Shown here: positions 40,873 through 49,769 of the stretch, piece by piece
Layout: each line of letters begins with the position of its first letter
Position numbering within the stretch: position 1 is the stretch's first letter
Assembly: GCA_035294245.1 (NCBI GenBank)
Contig: DATGLG010000003.1
Location: 1-64,000, forward strand
DNA: 64,000 nt
Direction of reading: 5' to 3'
Origin: DATGLG01 sp035294245
GTDB lineage: Bacteria > Pseudomonadota > Alphaproteobacteria > JACZXZ01
Notes under the pieces: generated by a model
Seen by the model: the letters and a program-made list of their open reading frames with translations, nothing else
Databases searched by the model: none
Told to the model about the DNA's origin: nothing
Program-made: the position numbers and the translations under genes

Positions 40873-41334
40873 CTAATGGGACCAGGGCTCGATCCGGTCG
40901 CGACGAAAATTATCCCCATAGCTCCTGCGGTTCGGCGTCGCCGCCTGGGGCTCTCTCACGACATAGGCGAGATTATTTGCCCGCGCATACTGCTCGGCCG
41001 CGATGCGCGTTGGGAAACGAAGGGTGAGCTGTCGCCGAGTATCGGCCGATCCAGTCCAGCCCATCAGCGGATCGATGACCTGCGCGCTCGCCGGCTCGAA
41101 CTCGAGCACCCATTGTCGCGTAAGCGCCATCCCGGCTTGCATCGCGGTGCGCGCCGGCTTGTAGATCACCGCGCGAACTTCCCAACGATCGGCTGTTTTG
41201 AGATCCTTCCGGCTCTCCGTCGATCCCGCCGATAAGCCTCCGGTGGAGAACGCATCGGCATTCTGGACCGCGTGATGGACAGCCTCGGGCGCCAGCGCCG
41301 ACCGGCTATCCCCCCGCCTTTCGTGGGTGCTCAT
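40873..41334 (-). CDS. NdufS4-like complex I accessory subunit (ETC complex I subunit family)
   Basis: 153 aa. Residues about 50-130 match the 18-kDa complex I accessory family: VIYKPARTAMQAG, WVLEFEPASAQVIDPLMGWTGSADT and LRFPTRIAAEQYARANN. The first 45 residues are a less conserved extension. In alphaproteobacteria this family includes a peripheral subunit of NADH:quinone oxidoreductase; here it stands alone without nuo genes, so it may be a stress-linked paralogue. Confidence 0.82.
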   Translation of the reverse strand: MSTHERRGDSRSALAPEAVHHAVQNADAFSTGGLSAGSTESRKDLKTADRWEVRAVIYKPARTAMQAGMALTRQWVLEFEPASAQVIDPLMGWTGSADTRRQLTLRFPTRIAAEQYARANNLAYVVREPQAATPNRRSYGDNFRRDRIEPWSH

Positions 41335-41561
41335 GGCAACCTCCTTTCGGCGGCGTCTCGCCGCAGGGTCTCGGCCGGTATCCTGAGCCTGAGACCAAGG
41401 CGAGCGCCTAAGTCAGATTCATGCAGGGCTCCAAGATCGCTCTGTCTGACGCGACTATGGCAAGATTGCGAGCTGCGGTCTTTGCTCGGGCTCAAACGCG
41501 ACTCGGAGATTTGATCGCCGCTCCGATTAGCCCGATCTTGCTCCCTCTCACCTGAATTTCA

Positions 41562-43274
41562 TCAATCGACTGCTCGCCCCTTGTCTCCAAGCGCGCTCTT
41601 CGGATTCAGGCTTTGGATATGGCCGCTCTCCGTGCCTGCTGTCGGATCGATAACGGCATTGATAAGGGCCGGCCTCCCCGCCGCGAGCGCATCCGTCAGA
41701 GCCTGTGTGAGGCTCGGTGTATCGATGACGTGATAGCCGGTGCCGCCAAACGCCTCGATCATCTTGTCATAGCGTGCGTTTCGCATGAGCCCCGTCGGCG
41801 AGCAGACGCTACCGCTCGGATCGCCGCGGTAGATCCCATTGTTATTGAGGATGATGGTAATAATGGGCAGCTGGTAGCGACAGATCGTCTCGATCTCCAT
41901 GCCGCAAAAGCCGAAGGCGCTGTCGCCTTCGATGGCGACCACGGGCTTCCCGCTCACTGTGGCTGCGCCGATCGCGTAACCCATGCCGATTCCCATCACC
42001 CCCCAGGTACCGCTGTCGAGGCGGCGGCGCGGCCTCTGCATGTCAATGATGTTGCGAGCAAAGTCGAGCGTATTGGCGCCCTCATTGACAATATAGACGT
42101 CGGGCCTCCCGGACAGCACATTACGGATGGCGCGCAGCGCGCTGTGGAAGTTCATCGGGCTTGGATCGGCGTTGAGACGTGCCGCCATGCGCTCCACGTT
42201 CTTCTGCTTTCGCTCCGCGATCCCGCTGAGCCACTCAGCACTGGGCTTGATCCGCCTCGATTTAAGGATGGCGTTGAAGGCCGAGAGCGCGGACTTGATG
42301 TCACCCACGACGGGGGCGGCAATTGGCCGGTTGCTGTCGATTTCGATTGGCGATATGTCGACCTGAACGAAGCGCGTGCTCTCCGACCAGAGGGGAGCCT
42401 TGCCATGGGAGAGTAGCCAATTGAGTCGCGCTCCGATCAGCATCACAACGTCGGCATGGCCGATCGCGTAGGACCGCGCAGCGGCAGCACATTGTGGATG
42501 GTCGTCGGGCAGCAGGCCCTTCGCCATCGACATGGGCAGGAACGGCATGCCCGTCGTCTCGAGGAACAGCCGAATTTCCTCGTCCGCTTGCGCGTAGGCC
42601 GCGCCTTTGCCGAGAATCGCGAGAGGGCGCTGGGCCGCAGCCAAGAGGTCGATGGCGCATGCGATCGCCTCCGGAGCCGGGACCTGTCGCGGCGCTGGAT
42701 CGACGACCTTGACCAGCGATGCCTTCGCCGTCTCCGCGTCGAGGGCCGCGCCGAGTACCGCCGCCGTGAGGTCGAGATAGACGCCCCCCGGACGGCCGGA
42801 CACGGCGGCGCGGATAGCCCGTGCGATGCCGATGCCGATGTCTTGGGGCCGATTGATGCGGTAGGCCGCCTTGGCGTAACGCTTGGCGGCCACCAGCTGA
42901 TCGAGCTCTTCATAGTCGCCCTGCTCGAGATCCACAATCGCCCGGTCGCTCGACCCGCTGATCTGAATCATCGGAAAGCAATTGGTCGTGGCATTGGCGA
43001 GCGCGACCAGTCCGTTCAGGAACCCGGGAGCCGAGACCGTCATGCAGACGCCCGGCTTCTGGGTCAGATATCCGGCAATTGCGGCGGCGTTCCCTGCTGA
43101 TTGCTCGTGCCGAAAGCCCAGGTAACGGATCCCCTCCGCCTGCGCCAGGCGCAGCAAATCCGTGATCGGAATGCCGGCGACGCCATAGATCGTATCGATC
43201 CCATTCAACTTGAGAGCATCCACAACCAGGTGGAACCCGTCCGTCATTTTCGCTGCAGTCATTTCATCAACCAT
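41562..43274 (-). CDS. oxc: Oxalyl-CoA decarboxylase
   Basis: 570-aa thiamine diphosphate enzyme converting oxalyl-CoA to formyl-CoA and CO2. Characteristic runs include TVSAPGFLNGLVALANATTN, ISGSSDRAIVDLEQGDYEELDQ, NEGANTLDFARNIIDM and VVAIEGDSAFGFCGMEIETI, all close to the Oxalobacter enzyme. The active-site Glu lies in the GFRHEQSAGN segment. The start among several in-frame ATGs (43274, 43262, 43247) is uncertain. No formyl-CoA:oxalate CoA-transferase gene (frc) is adjacent. Confidence 0.93.
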   Translation of the reverse strand: MVDEMTAAKMTDGFHLVVDALKLNGIDTIYGVAGIPITDLLRLAQAEGIRYLGFRHEQSAGNAAAIAGYLTQKPGVCMTVSAPGFLNGLVALANATTNCFPMIQISGSSDRAIVDLEQGDYEELDQLVAAKRYAKAAYRINRPQDIGIGIARAIRAAVSGRPGGVYLDLTAAVLGAALDAETAKASLVKVVDPAPRQVPAPEAIACAIDLLAAAQRPLAILGKGAAYAQADEEIRLFLETTGMPFLPMSMAKGLLPDDHPQCAAAARSYAIGHADVVMLIGARLNWLLSHGKAPLWSESTRFVQVDISPIEIDSNRPIAAPVVGDIKSALSAFNAILKSRRIKPSAEWLSGIAERKQKNVERMAARLNADPSPMNFHSALRAIRNVLSGRPDVYIVNEGANTLDFARNIIDMQRPRRRLDSGTWGVMGIGMGYAIGAATVSGKPVVAIEGDSAFGFCGMEIETICRYQLPIITIILNNNGIYRGDPSGSVCSPTGLMRNARYDKMIEAFGGTGYHVIDTPSLTQALTDALAAGRPALINAVIDPTAGTESGHIQSLNPKSALGDKGRAVD

Positions 43275-43453
43275 TTGAGATCGCGCCGAAATAAACGTCG
43301 GCAAGGTGCGGCGGCGCCAGGGGGCCCGCTTCCACGGGAGGCCCCGGAATCCGGCCACGTCTGGATCAAAATTCTGCTGGCGCCCGAGCGCTTGATATTA
43401 AGAAGTCTGTGCCCCCGACGTCACGCTATTTACACTTTATCGCGGCGGCTGGC

Positions 43454-43696
43454 CTATGCCTCGACGGTCCGCATCACAATCGCCTTGATGGGATCGCGAT
43501 ATCCTCCGAGAAGGGCGCGGTAATTCATGCATGACTGATAGAGACATTCTTTAACGATCTCCTCGAACAATTCGTAGCCGCGCTGGCGCATCGCCAAATT
43601 CTGCGATGTAAGCAGGGCCGAGATCTCGTCGGTGAGAACCTGCGCATGCCTTGGATCCGCTATATCGACCGAGGCTTCGAATGCTTTGATCGACAT
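43454..43696 (-). CDS. Small protein of unknown function
   Basis: 80 aa starting MSIKAFEASVDIADPRHAQVLTDEI, helical, with one cysteine pair in VKECLYQSCMNYRALLGG. No clear ribosome binding site; a GTG codon directly upstream is an alternative start. Not recognised. It is expressed in the same direction as oxc, 179 bp upstream of it. The stretch 43700-43956 upstream shows no gene. Confidence 0.5.
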   Translation of the reverse strand: MSIKAFEASVDIADPRHAQVLTDEISALLTSQNLAMRQRGYELFEEIVKECLYQSCMNYRALLGGYRDPIKAIVMRTVEA

Positions 43697-43956
43697 CACG
43701 ACACACCGACTTTACCTTCTTGCGCCACGGAGCTGGCTGCTCCTCCGCCAAGTATTTGCGGGTGATTTGGCGGCTCGCACGGAGACCTGCGAAGGATCGC
43801 CGCTCATCTGCTGGATCGGAACGCGATGGCACACCCGAGCGTTCGCCAAGATCACTTCAGGGCAGAGCAGATGTCGACGCCATAACACAGGTTATCCTCG
43901 ATGCCCGCGCTCGGACAGAACCTCATGGCCTCCGAGAGGCCTGCGCCATGCGAGGG

Positions 43957-44589
43957 TCAAAATTGCACGCCGATACCCTCGTTCTGAGGATTAATTTTGC
44001 TCGCCGATTCATCCTTCGCGTTTGGCGATTTCGGCCACAGGCACGACCTGTCCTCGGCGACCTCGCTCCAACCCTCGGGCACTCGAACAGGCTGACCGGC
44101 GCGGGTAATCAAGGCAAACTCGGGCGCCGGCCCGAGCACCATCTGTCGGCGCCAGCAGGCAAGCGGCGGATGAGCGCCGTTATGGATATACTCGATAAGA
44201 GGCCGCCAAACGCTGCCGCGCGGACGGCTCAGCCAGCGGATCGTTGACCGCTCGGTCTGACAGGTGGACTCCCCCCGAACGAGGGCATAGAGGCCTCCAT
44301 GCCCGATATCCATGAGCGCTGCGATATCGTTGTGCGGCCGCTCCATTCGTCCATAGGGCGCTTCCGCATTGATGAGGTCGAGTGCCCAGGAGCCTTGGAG
44401 ATAGTACCAATCCTCGTAGCCGCCTTGATCCCCCAGCCATGGTACCGCCGAGATCCTATAGGTGGCGGAGCCTAGAAACCCCGGATAGGCGTGTTCATTA
44501 AGCGCCTCATGGAAACGTCGAAGCACGGCCTCGTAGGTGTCCTTGTCGGCATCTCCCTTTGCACGATGCCAGAATAGATAAGCGAGCAT
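43957..44589 (-). CDS. Conserved hypothetical protein, 210 aa
   Basis: Soluble protein starting MLAYLFWHRAKGDADKDTYE. The opening (YEAVLRRFHEALNEHAYPGFLGSATYRI) is reminiscent of a dimeric alpha-beta-barrel-like fold, but no family is certain. The tail after about residue 185 is polar and disordered. Its neighbours are small stress-type genes. An in-frame start at 44658 is less likely. Confidence 0.5.
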   Translation of the reverse strand: MLAYLFWHRAKGDADKDTYEAVLRRFHEALNEHAYPGFLGSATYRISAVPWLGDQGGYEDWYYLQGSWALDLINAEAPYGRMERPHNDIAALMDIGHGGLYALVRGESTCQTERSTIRWLSRPRGSVWRPLIEYIHNGAHPPLACWRRQMVLGPAPEFALITRAGQPVRVPEGWSEVAEDRSCLWPKSPNAKDESASKINPQNEGIGVQF

Positions 44590-44793
44590 GTTAGTCGCTC
44601 CTCCAATTGCCGCTGCGCGAAAGCCCAGATTCAGCCTCGACCGCGTTGGGTCAAGCATAGCGGCCTAGCTATCGTCGCTCGACGGGCAGCCTTCGCAACA
44701 ACCTATGTTAAGGCAGAAATCGTTGTGAGGTGTCACGAATTCCGCCGTGCCGGACTTGGCCTTGTCGCGTGAGATCAGAAAGGAGCAGCCATC

Positions 44794-45153
44794 ATGGATA
44801 TCTTTCCTCATCCGAGCAGTGAGCTTAGTGACACCCGCAAACGCCTCGCACCCGCAACCGAAGCGGCGTTTCGGGCCTTCAGCAAGCAGGTATTCAGCGA
44901 CGGCGCCCTACCCGCCAAAGTGAAGCAGCTCATCGCGGTGGCCGTCGCGCACGTCACCCAGTGCCCCTATTGCATTCGAGGACACACAAAAGGGGCAATC
45001 CAACACGGAGCAACGCCGGAAGAGATCATGGAAGCGATCTGGGTCGCCGCCGAAATGCGCGCCGGCGGCGCCTACGCGCATTCCCTGATCGCCCTGTCGG
45101 TCCTCGAGGAACACCTATCTCAGCATTCGGGCGCCTCGCAAACGCCGCGATGA
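44794..45153 (+). CDS. Carboxymuconolactone decarboxylase/AhpD-family protein
   Basis: 119 aa with the AhpD-like active site Cys57-Pro-Tyr-Cys60 and His64 (QCPYCIRGHT), and the helical frame LPAKVKQLIAVAVAHV before it. Such proteins have peroxidase or thiol-disulfide activity. AGGAG precedes the ATG (44794). Probably an oxidative stress protein. Confidence 0.88.
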   Translation: MDIFPHPSSELSDTRKRLAPATEAAFRAFSKQVFSDGALPAKVKQLIAVAVAHVTQCPYCIRGHTKGAIQHGATPEEIMEAIWVAAEMRAGGAYAHSLIALSVLEEHLSQHSGASQTPR

Positions 45154-45192
45154 CGTCGGATCGGCGGTGTCACAACGAGAGCTTCGGCGCCT

Positions 45193-45690
45193 ATGCCGGA
45201 TATCACGACGGTCATCCTATCTTCGGCTTTAGCGGCGGTCACTACCGGCCTGGGCGTCGTCCCCCTGATTTTCTCAAAGTCTATTCCGGCGCGGTTCATG
45301 AGTTTAGCCAGCGCCCTTGTCGGCGGACTACTGCTAGCGGCCACGTTTCAACTCATCGGCGAGGGAATGGCGGATGGCGCGGCCACGACAATCAGCGGGA
45401 TCGTTGCAGGACTGGTTCTGATTACGGCCAGTCGAAAATGGCTGGAGGGACATGCGTCGCCCGACATCGGCCTCGCGGCGGAGTCGAAGCTAACGACGCT
45501 CATAAATGAGATCGCCAGCCTTGGCCGACGCGCGGGGAAGCATTCGAAGCAGCGTCCGATCCCGCAATACCCAGTGATGGATAAGCGCAGCAGCCGCATG
45601 AAGGCCCGCCAGAGCCAGCAGGCCGTTTGCGAGCAGCTCGTGCACTTCCTTCAAGCTGTGTGCGAACGCGCGATCTGCGGACCAAGGTGA
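45193..45690 (+). pseudogene. Truncated ZIP-family metal transporter
   Basis: The first ~95 residues (ALAAVTTGLGVVPLIFSKSIP, SALVGGLLLAATFQLIGEGM) match the N-terminal three helices of ZIP zinc/iron transporters, which are normally about 240-260 aa. From about 45480 the frame reads antisense through the 3' part of the convergent cytochrome b561 gene and loses all similarity (KHSKQRPIPQYPVMDKRSS). The transporter therefore looks cut off by a junction near 45480-45490. Confidence 0.6.
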
Positions 45691-46074
45691 GCCGACTTCG
45701 AACAACCCGAACACCGGCAACGGATTGCCGCGCGCAAATTGAATGGTGATGCCAACGATCGGGATGGCAATCAGCAACGCATAGAGCGCGTAATGAGCCA
45801 GTGTGGCGCAACGTTCCGCCCATCGACCCAGAACAGTCTTTTCCGATGGCGGCGGCGGATCCACTGCCCGCCAAAAGAGACGCATGGCCGCAAACGCGAG
45901 AACGGCGAGCCCAGCTGATATGTGCACGAACAATCCAGCGGTCCGCGCGGCGCCGCGCGGGAGCTCGTCACCGAATGTGCCGGTCGCCCAGGCCAGAAGC
46001 ACCAGAATAACGACAGCCCAGTGCAAGGCCTGTGCGACTGCGCCGTAGCGCTCGGGGGAATTACGAAGCTGCAT
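45490..46074 (-). CDS. Cytochrome b561 family protein
   Basis: 194-aa four-helix membrane protein of the bacterial b561 type. His residues for two hemes occur in QALHWAVVILVL, FVHISAGLAVL, LAHYALYALLIAIPIVG and KEVHELLANGLLALAGLHAAAAL. Such proteins move electrons between quinol and periplasmic acceptors or superoxide. ATG 46074 overlaps the preceding small periplasmic gene; a GTG at 46086 is the alternative. Confidence 0.88.
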   Translation of the reverse strand: MQLRNSPERYGAVAQALHWAVVILVLLAWATGTFGDELPRGAARTAGLFVHISAGLAVLAFAAMRLFWRAVDPPPPSEKTVLGRWAERCATLAHYALYALLIAIPIVGITIQFARGNPLPVFGLFEVGSPWSADRAFAHSLKEVHELLANGLLALAGLHAAAALIHHWVLRDRTLLRMLPRASAKAGDLIYERR

Positions 46075-46228
46075 GATTCTCGCCACTCTGCTTATCGGGA
46101 AGTTTGGGGGAAATCTTGCCGGCCGCGTATTGGTCGACGAGGCGATCGCGCTTCACGTCGTGGGCGAATGCCACGCTTGAGACACCTCCCAGCGATATGG
46201 CTGGGGCAAGAAGGGATATCTTGTGCAT
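46061..46228 (-). CDS. Small exported peptide upstream of cytochrome b561
   Basis: 55 aa. The N-terminus MHKISLLAPAISLGGVSSVA is a signal peptide with probable cleavage after AFA, leaving a 32-residue charged peptide (HDVKRDRLVDQYAAGKISPK...). GAGAG lies 7 bp before the ATG. It overlaps the b561 start, implying translational coupling. Function unknown. Confidence 0.5.
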   Translation of the reverse strand: MHKISLLAPAISLGGVSSVAFAHDVKRDRLVDQYAAGKISPKLPDKQSGENHAAS

Positions 46229-46327
46229 ATTGACGCTCTCGCAATTCGGACGCGACCGTTTTAGCTAGGAGGTGATCAATAACAGAGAGCCGCCTTCATT
46301 CGGCTAACGACGGGTATCAACGACTTG

Positions 46328-47752
46328 TCAGGTTGCACGGTCCGGTAGGTTTTTTGTATCGGGGAGACCGGCCCGGCATTCCGCGCGCGACCGTTGCGGG
46401 CCCGTCGAAATCGTCAGCATCAGGCCGCCAAGAAGGGACGAGGTGGAGAGGTCGAGCTGCCAGCCGTAAGCCTCGAGGACATCCTGAACGATCGCCAGCC
46501 CCAGGCCGGCTCCCTCTTTCCCGTCATCAAGACGGGTCCCGCGCTCAAGGACGCGCTCGCGTGCAGACGGCTCGATTCCGAGGCCATCGTCTTCGATTGT
46601 GATGGCGAGCCCAGCGGATCCGGACCGTGCGGTGATGCGTACACGCGAGATCGCATGTCGCGCGGCGTTATCCAGGATATTGCCGAGCACTTCTGCGAGG
46701 TCGGTGCGATCCATCGGAACCGTCAGGTCGTCGGCGACAAGAGAATCGAAGATAACCCGTGACCCCGATGATGTTCGGGTCAGCGTTGCAATCAAGGAGC
46801 GCAGGAGCGGAGCAAGCGCCGTCGACAGGTTTGCTCTATAGCGGGTCGATCCGCGCACGCGCGCGCGCGCCAATTCGCGATCCACATGGCGGCTCATGCT
46901 GTCGACCACGCTCTCGATGTCGCGAGCGATCGCCTCCTGGCCTTGTTCGCGCAGCCGGAGCGCATCCCCGGCAAGCGCGGCAAGCGGCGTTTTGAGTCCG
47001 TGAGCGAGATCCGCCGCCCGTCCGCGTGAGCGCTCGATTTCTCGTTCCTGGCTATCAAGCAAGGCATTGACTTCCTCGGCGAGCGGCTTGACCTCTGTCG
47101 GCACGCTCGTCGGCAGAAGACGGACGCGGCCAGCTCTAATATCCGCGATACCGCGGCGGAGCGCATCCAACGGACGCAAGCCAAGATTGATCTGGATCGC
47201 CGTCGCGGCTGCGAGAACAAGACCGAGAATAGCCAAGGCCGGAGCGAGGTCCTTGGCAAAATCGGCAGTAGCCCTGGATACACGTTCATAGTTGGCTGCC
47301 ACCGCGACGCGAATTGGTACGCGCTGGCCGTTGATGGTCAATAGGATCCGTCTCTCGACAACCAGCACCTTGGCCTTGGCAGGACCCGGTATCTCATACT
47401 GGCGGACCTCTCCTTGCGCGGGCTCGTCGGTCGGCAGAGCGAGGGCGGAGTCCCACAGCGAGCGCGATTGCAAGAGCTGGCCATTATTGTCGGTGATCTG
47501 CCAGTACAGCCCGGACAAGGGATTTGCGAAGCGCGGATCCGTCGGTTGCGGGGTGACGACGACCTTTCCCTGGGGATCAACATCGATGCCGGCCAGAAGC
47601 TGACTGAGATCAACCTCGAGGTCTTCAGCCATTGAGCGGGTAAGATGCCGCTCGAATAACACTGCGAAGCCTCCGCCTGCGGCTGCGAGGGCAATCAGAA
47701 TTGCTATAATCCCCCCTATAAGAAGTCGCAGGCGAAGAGAGCTGCCGCTCAC
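46328..47752 (-). CDS. Two-component sensor histidine kinase
   Basis: 474-aa inner-membrane kinase. Two helices (about 9-33 and 168-190) enclose a periplasmic sensor region; a HAMP-like linker leads to the phospho-accepting His251 in DLAHGLKTPLAAL and an ATPase domain with NILDNAARHA and GAGLGLAIVQD. The GTG start overlaps the response-regulator stop. With the PepSY protein upstream the layout resembles envelope-stress or cation-sensing PhoQ-like systems; signal unknown. Confidence 0.9.
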   Translation of the reverse strand: MSGSSLRLRLLIGGIIAILIALAAAGGGFAVLFERHLTRSMAEDLEVDLSQLLAGIDVDPQGKVVVTPQPTDPRFANPLSGLYWQITDNNGQLLQSRSLWDSALALPTDEPAQGEVRQYEIPGPAKAKVLVVERRILLTINGQRVPIRVAVAANYERVSRATADFAKDLAPALAILGLVLAAATAIQINLGLRPLDALRRGIADIRAGRVRLLPTSVPTEVKPLAEEVNALLDSQEREIERSRGRAADLAHGLKTPLAALAGDALRLREQGQEAIARDIESVVDSMSRHVDRELARARVRGSTRYRANLSTALAPLLRSLIATLTRTSSGSRVIFDSLVADDLTVPMDRTDLAEVLGNILDNAARHAISRVRITARSGSAGLAITIEDDGLGIEPSARERVLERGTRLDDGKEGAGLGLAIVQDVLEAYGWQLDLSTSSLLGGLMLTISTGPQRSRAECRAGLPDTKNLPDRAT

Positions 47753-48414
47753 GCCAGCGGTTCCAATACGATGTAGCCGAATCCGCGCCGCGTCTCGATC
47801 AGGCTCGTGCCGAGCTTCTTGCGCACGCGTCCGATCAAGACCTCGAGGGCATTGGAGTCGTGGTCCTCGCCATGGCCATAGACGTTCTCATCAAGCTCCT
47901 GCTGCGACACGACGCGGCCCCTGTGCAGCAACAAATAGCTGACGACCCGGTATTCCAACGGCGACAGTGCAATCGGAATGCCTCTCACGCTCACCCTCAT
48001 CTGACGCTCATCCAATGTGACGTCGCCGATTCTGACGATTGGTGATGCATGTCCCGCCGATCGCCGAACGATCGCCCGCAGGCGCGAGAGCAGCTCTTCG
48101 ATATGGAAGGGCTTTGGCAGGTAATCGTCCGCCCCGGCGTCAATCCCGTCAACCCGCTCGGCCCAGCTTCCCCGAGCCGTCAGGATCAGTACGGGCGTCG
48201 TGCGATTATTGGCGCGCCAGCGTTTGAGGACCGAAAGACCATCCATTTTCGGCAGGCCGAGATCGAGGATGATTGCCCCATAATCCTCGGTGTCGCCGCG
48301 AAACCAGGCTTCCTCACCGTCGCTTACGACATCAACCACATGGCCGCTCGCTTCGAGGGCGCGCACGACGTCCGCGGCGATTCGGCGATCATCCTCGACA
48401 AGAAGCACGCGCAT
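47749..48414 (-). CDS. OmpR-family response regulator
   Basis: 221 aa: receiver domain with phospho-acceptor Asp51 (ILDLGLP), conserved Lys in LPKPF, and a winged-helix output domain ending IETRRGFGYIV. It overlaps both neighbours, the PepSY gene by one base and the kinase by four, so the three form a tight operon. Confidence 0.94.
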   Translation of the reverse strand: MRVLLVEDDRRIAADVVRALEASGHVVDVVSDGEEAWFRGDTEDYGAIILDLGLPKMDGLSVLKRWRANNRTTPVLILTARGSWAERVDGIDAGADDYLPKPFHIEELLSRLRAIVRRSAGHASPIVRIGDVTLDERQMRVSVRGIPIALSPLEYRVVSYLLLHRGRVVSQQELDENVYGHGEDHDSNALEVLIGRVRKKLGTSLIETRRGFGYIVLEPLA

Positions 48415-48740
48415 TATTTCTCCTTGATCCGCTCGATATCCCCGGTATGTGCATCGACATAGACCTCAAACAAGCGGCCTTGGTTATCGGCCACCCGGAA
48501 CTCGTATTGCCAGTGACCGTGCTTGTGCTCGATTTCAACGCCGACCACATCGCCCGGCAACTTGCCGCGGGTTACGGCAAGGATGTCCGAGAGCGATCGG
48601 ATTTCACCGTTCTGGACCGCTTGCCGAATGGCCCTGTAGTCGGCGTCATCGTCTCCCGCTCGAGCGGGCAAAAGCGGCATCGTCATGATCACAACGGCGG
48701 CCAGCACCGCGAATGTTGCTGAATGGAAGGGTGATCGCAT
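48414..48740 (-). CDS. Exported PepSY-domain protein
   Basis: 108 aa with a signal peptide (MRSPFHSATFAVLAAVVIMT..., cleavage near ARA-GD). The mature part is one PepSY domain (IRQAVQNGEIRSLSDILAV, then ...FEVYVDAHTGDIERIKEK). Often linked to two-component systems of this kind, possibly as a sensor partner. ATG 48740 is chosen as start of the signal peptide. Confidence 0.85.
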   Translation of the reverse strand: MRSPFHSATFAVLAAVVIMTMPLLPARAGDDDADYRAIRQAVQNGEIRSLSDILAVTRGKLPGDVVGVEIEHKHGHWQYEFRVADNQGRLFEVYVDAHTGDIERIKEK

Positions 48741-48896
48741 GCGCCGAACTCCTCTGAGCCGGCCAGTTTCGCGCAATTGAGCTGACAATCCGCTGATAAC
48801 GATCACGGGCCGCCTGTCAGCTCCGCCCACCGGATGGGTTGCGCCGGCGACACCGACGAACGCAACCTACTCCGCCATGCCGAAGCGCTTCAGGCA

Positions 48897-48910
48897 TTGA
48901 TCTAGCTCAA
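48897..48910. promoter_or_regulatory. FNR-like box (TTGAT-CTAG-CTCAA)
   Basis: One mismatch from the perfect palindrome. Lies 166-179 bp before the CBS gene and exactly 50 bp upstream of a second box. Confidence 0.6.
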
Positions 48911-48946
48911 TGCCCCGGACGTGCCGCTCCTTCAGTCCAGCCGGTT

Positions 48947-48960
48947 TTGACGCAGGTCAA
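48947..48960. promoter_or_regulatory. FNR/NnrR-type box (TTGAC-GCAG-GTCAA)
   Basis: Perfect 5-4-5 inverted repeat, 116-129 bp before the CBS gene at 49076, in tandem with the box at 48897. Confidence 0.7.
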
Positions 48961-49075
48961 TGAGCAACGGAAGGATCCCTGCCAAACATCCGGAAACCGA
49001 TAACACGCATTCGTCGGAAACGGCGTGAATGAGTGGTCGACCGGCGATGCAGCTGATGCATTCGGAGGTGCCGCC

Positions 49076-49492
49076 ATGTTGCGCAAAGTTGGCGATCTGA
49101 TGAAGCGCGAGGTCTACCAGCTGCCGCCGAGTGCCAGCGTATATCAGGCAGCATGCCTCATGAAAAAACGAGGCTGTGAATCGGTCGTCGTCACCCAGCG
49201 GGGGCGGATCCTTGGCATTTTTACGACCGGAGACCTTGTTAAGCGCGTCGCTGCCGAAAGGCGGAGTCCATCGACGGTCAAGCTGGTCAGCGTCATGACC
49301 GAGAAGCCCGACATGGTGAGTCCGGAGACCCTCGCCATAGACGCCCTAAGGATGATGCAGGATGGTCGTTACAGGCACCTTCCCGTCGTGGACGGGAAGC
49401 AACTCGTCGGCATCATTTCACGCCGCGATTTCTTCGGTCGGGAGCAGTCGATCGTCGAGGACGAGGATCATATTTCGGAAGTCATATGGTAG
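49076..49492 (+). CDS. Tandem CBS-domain protein under tandem FNR-type boxes
   Basis: 138 aa starting MLRKVGDLMKREVYQLPPSAS. Two CBS motifs (about residues 8-60 and 72-128) with TQRGRILGIFTTGDLVKRV and VDGKQLVGIISRRDFF. Similar in layout to the CBS protein at 33690. Two FNR-type boxes upstream point to induction at low oxygen, in line with nucleotide or energy sensing. Start preferred to 49025. Confidence 0.85.
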   Translation: MLRKVGDLMKREVYQLPPSASVYQAACLMKKRGCESVVVTQRGRILGIFTTGDLVKRVAAERRSPSTVKLVSVMTEKPDMVSPETLAIDALRMMQDGRYRHLPVVDGKQLVGIISRRDFFGREQSIVEDEDHISEVIW

Positions 49493-49637
49493 GCGTATTC
49501 GCGCGATAGCCATAATTGAGCTTGGCGCGATGCTCCTAAGCGATGAGTCAAAACTTGTCAGGGCATTCGAATTGCGTCAACCCATCATCGACACGATCGT
49601 CTCAAGGTGAGAATCATCCTCGACCGGAAGGTGCGCG

Positions 49638-49769
49638 ATGCCGGCTCGATATGCCGAGGTCTGCAAGCTGCGGGCTGCCGAATGTCGGCAATCGGCCGAA
49701 ACGGCGACGGACGACGTGGTGGGCCAAGCCGTCCGCGGCGCGTCTCTTGAAAAAATCCTCGGGGAATAA
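49638..49769 (+). CDS. Possible truncated small ORF
   Basis: 43 codons starting MPARYAEVCKLRAAECRQSAE with GGAAGG upstream. The opening resembles the start of short alphaproteobacterial proteins of the RA..CR..AE..AT type but lacks their usual remainder. The rest of 49493-49926 has no gene; it should hold the promoter of the hybrid kinase. Confidence 0.3.
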   Translation: MPARYAEVCKLRAAECRQSAETATDDVVGQAVRGASLEKILGE

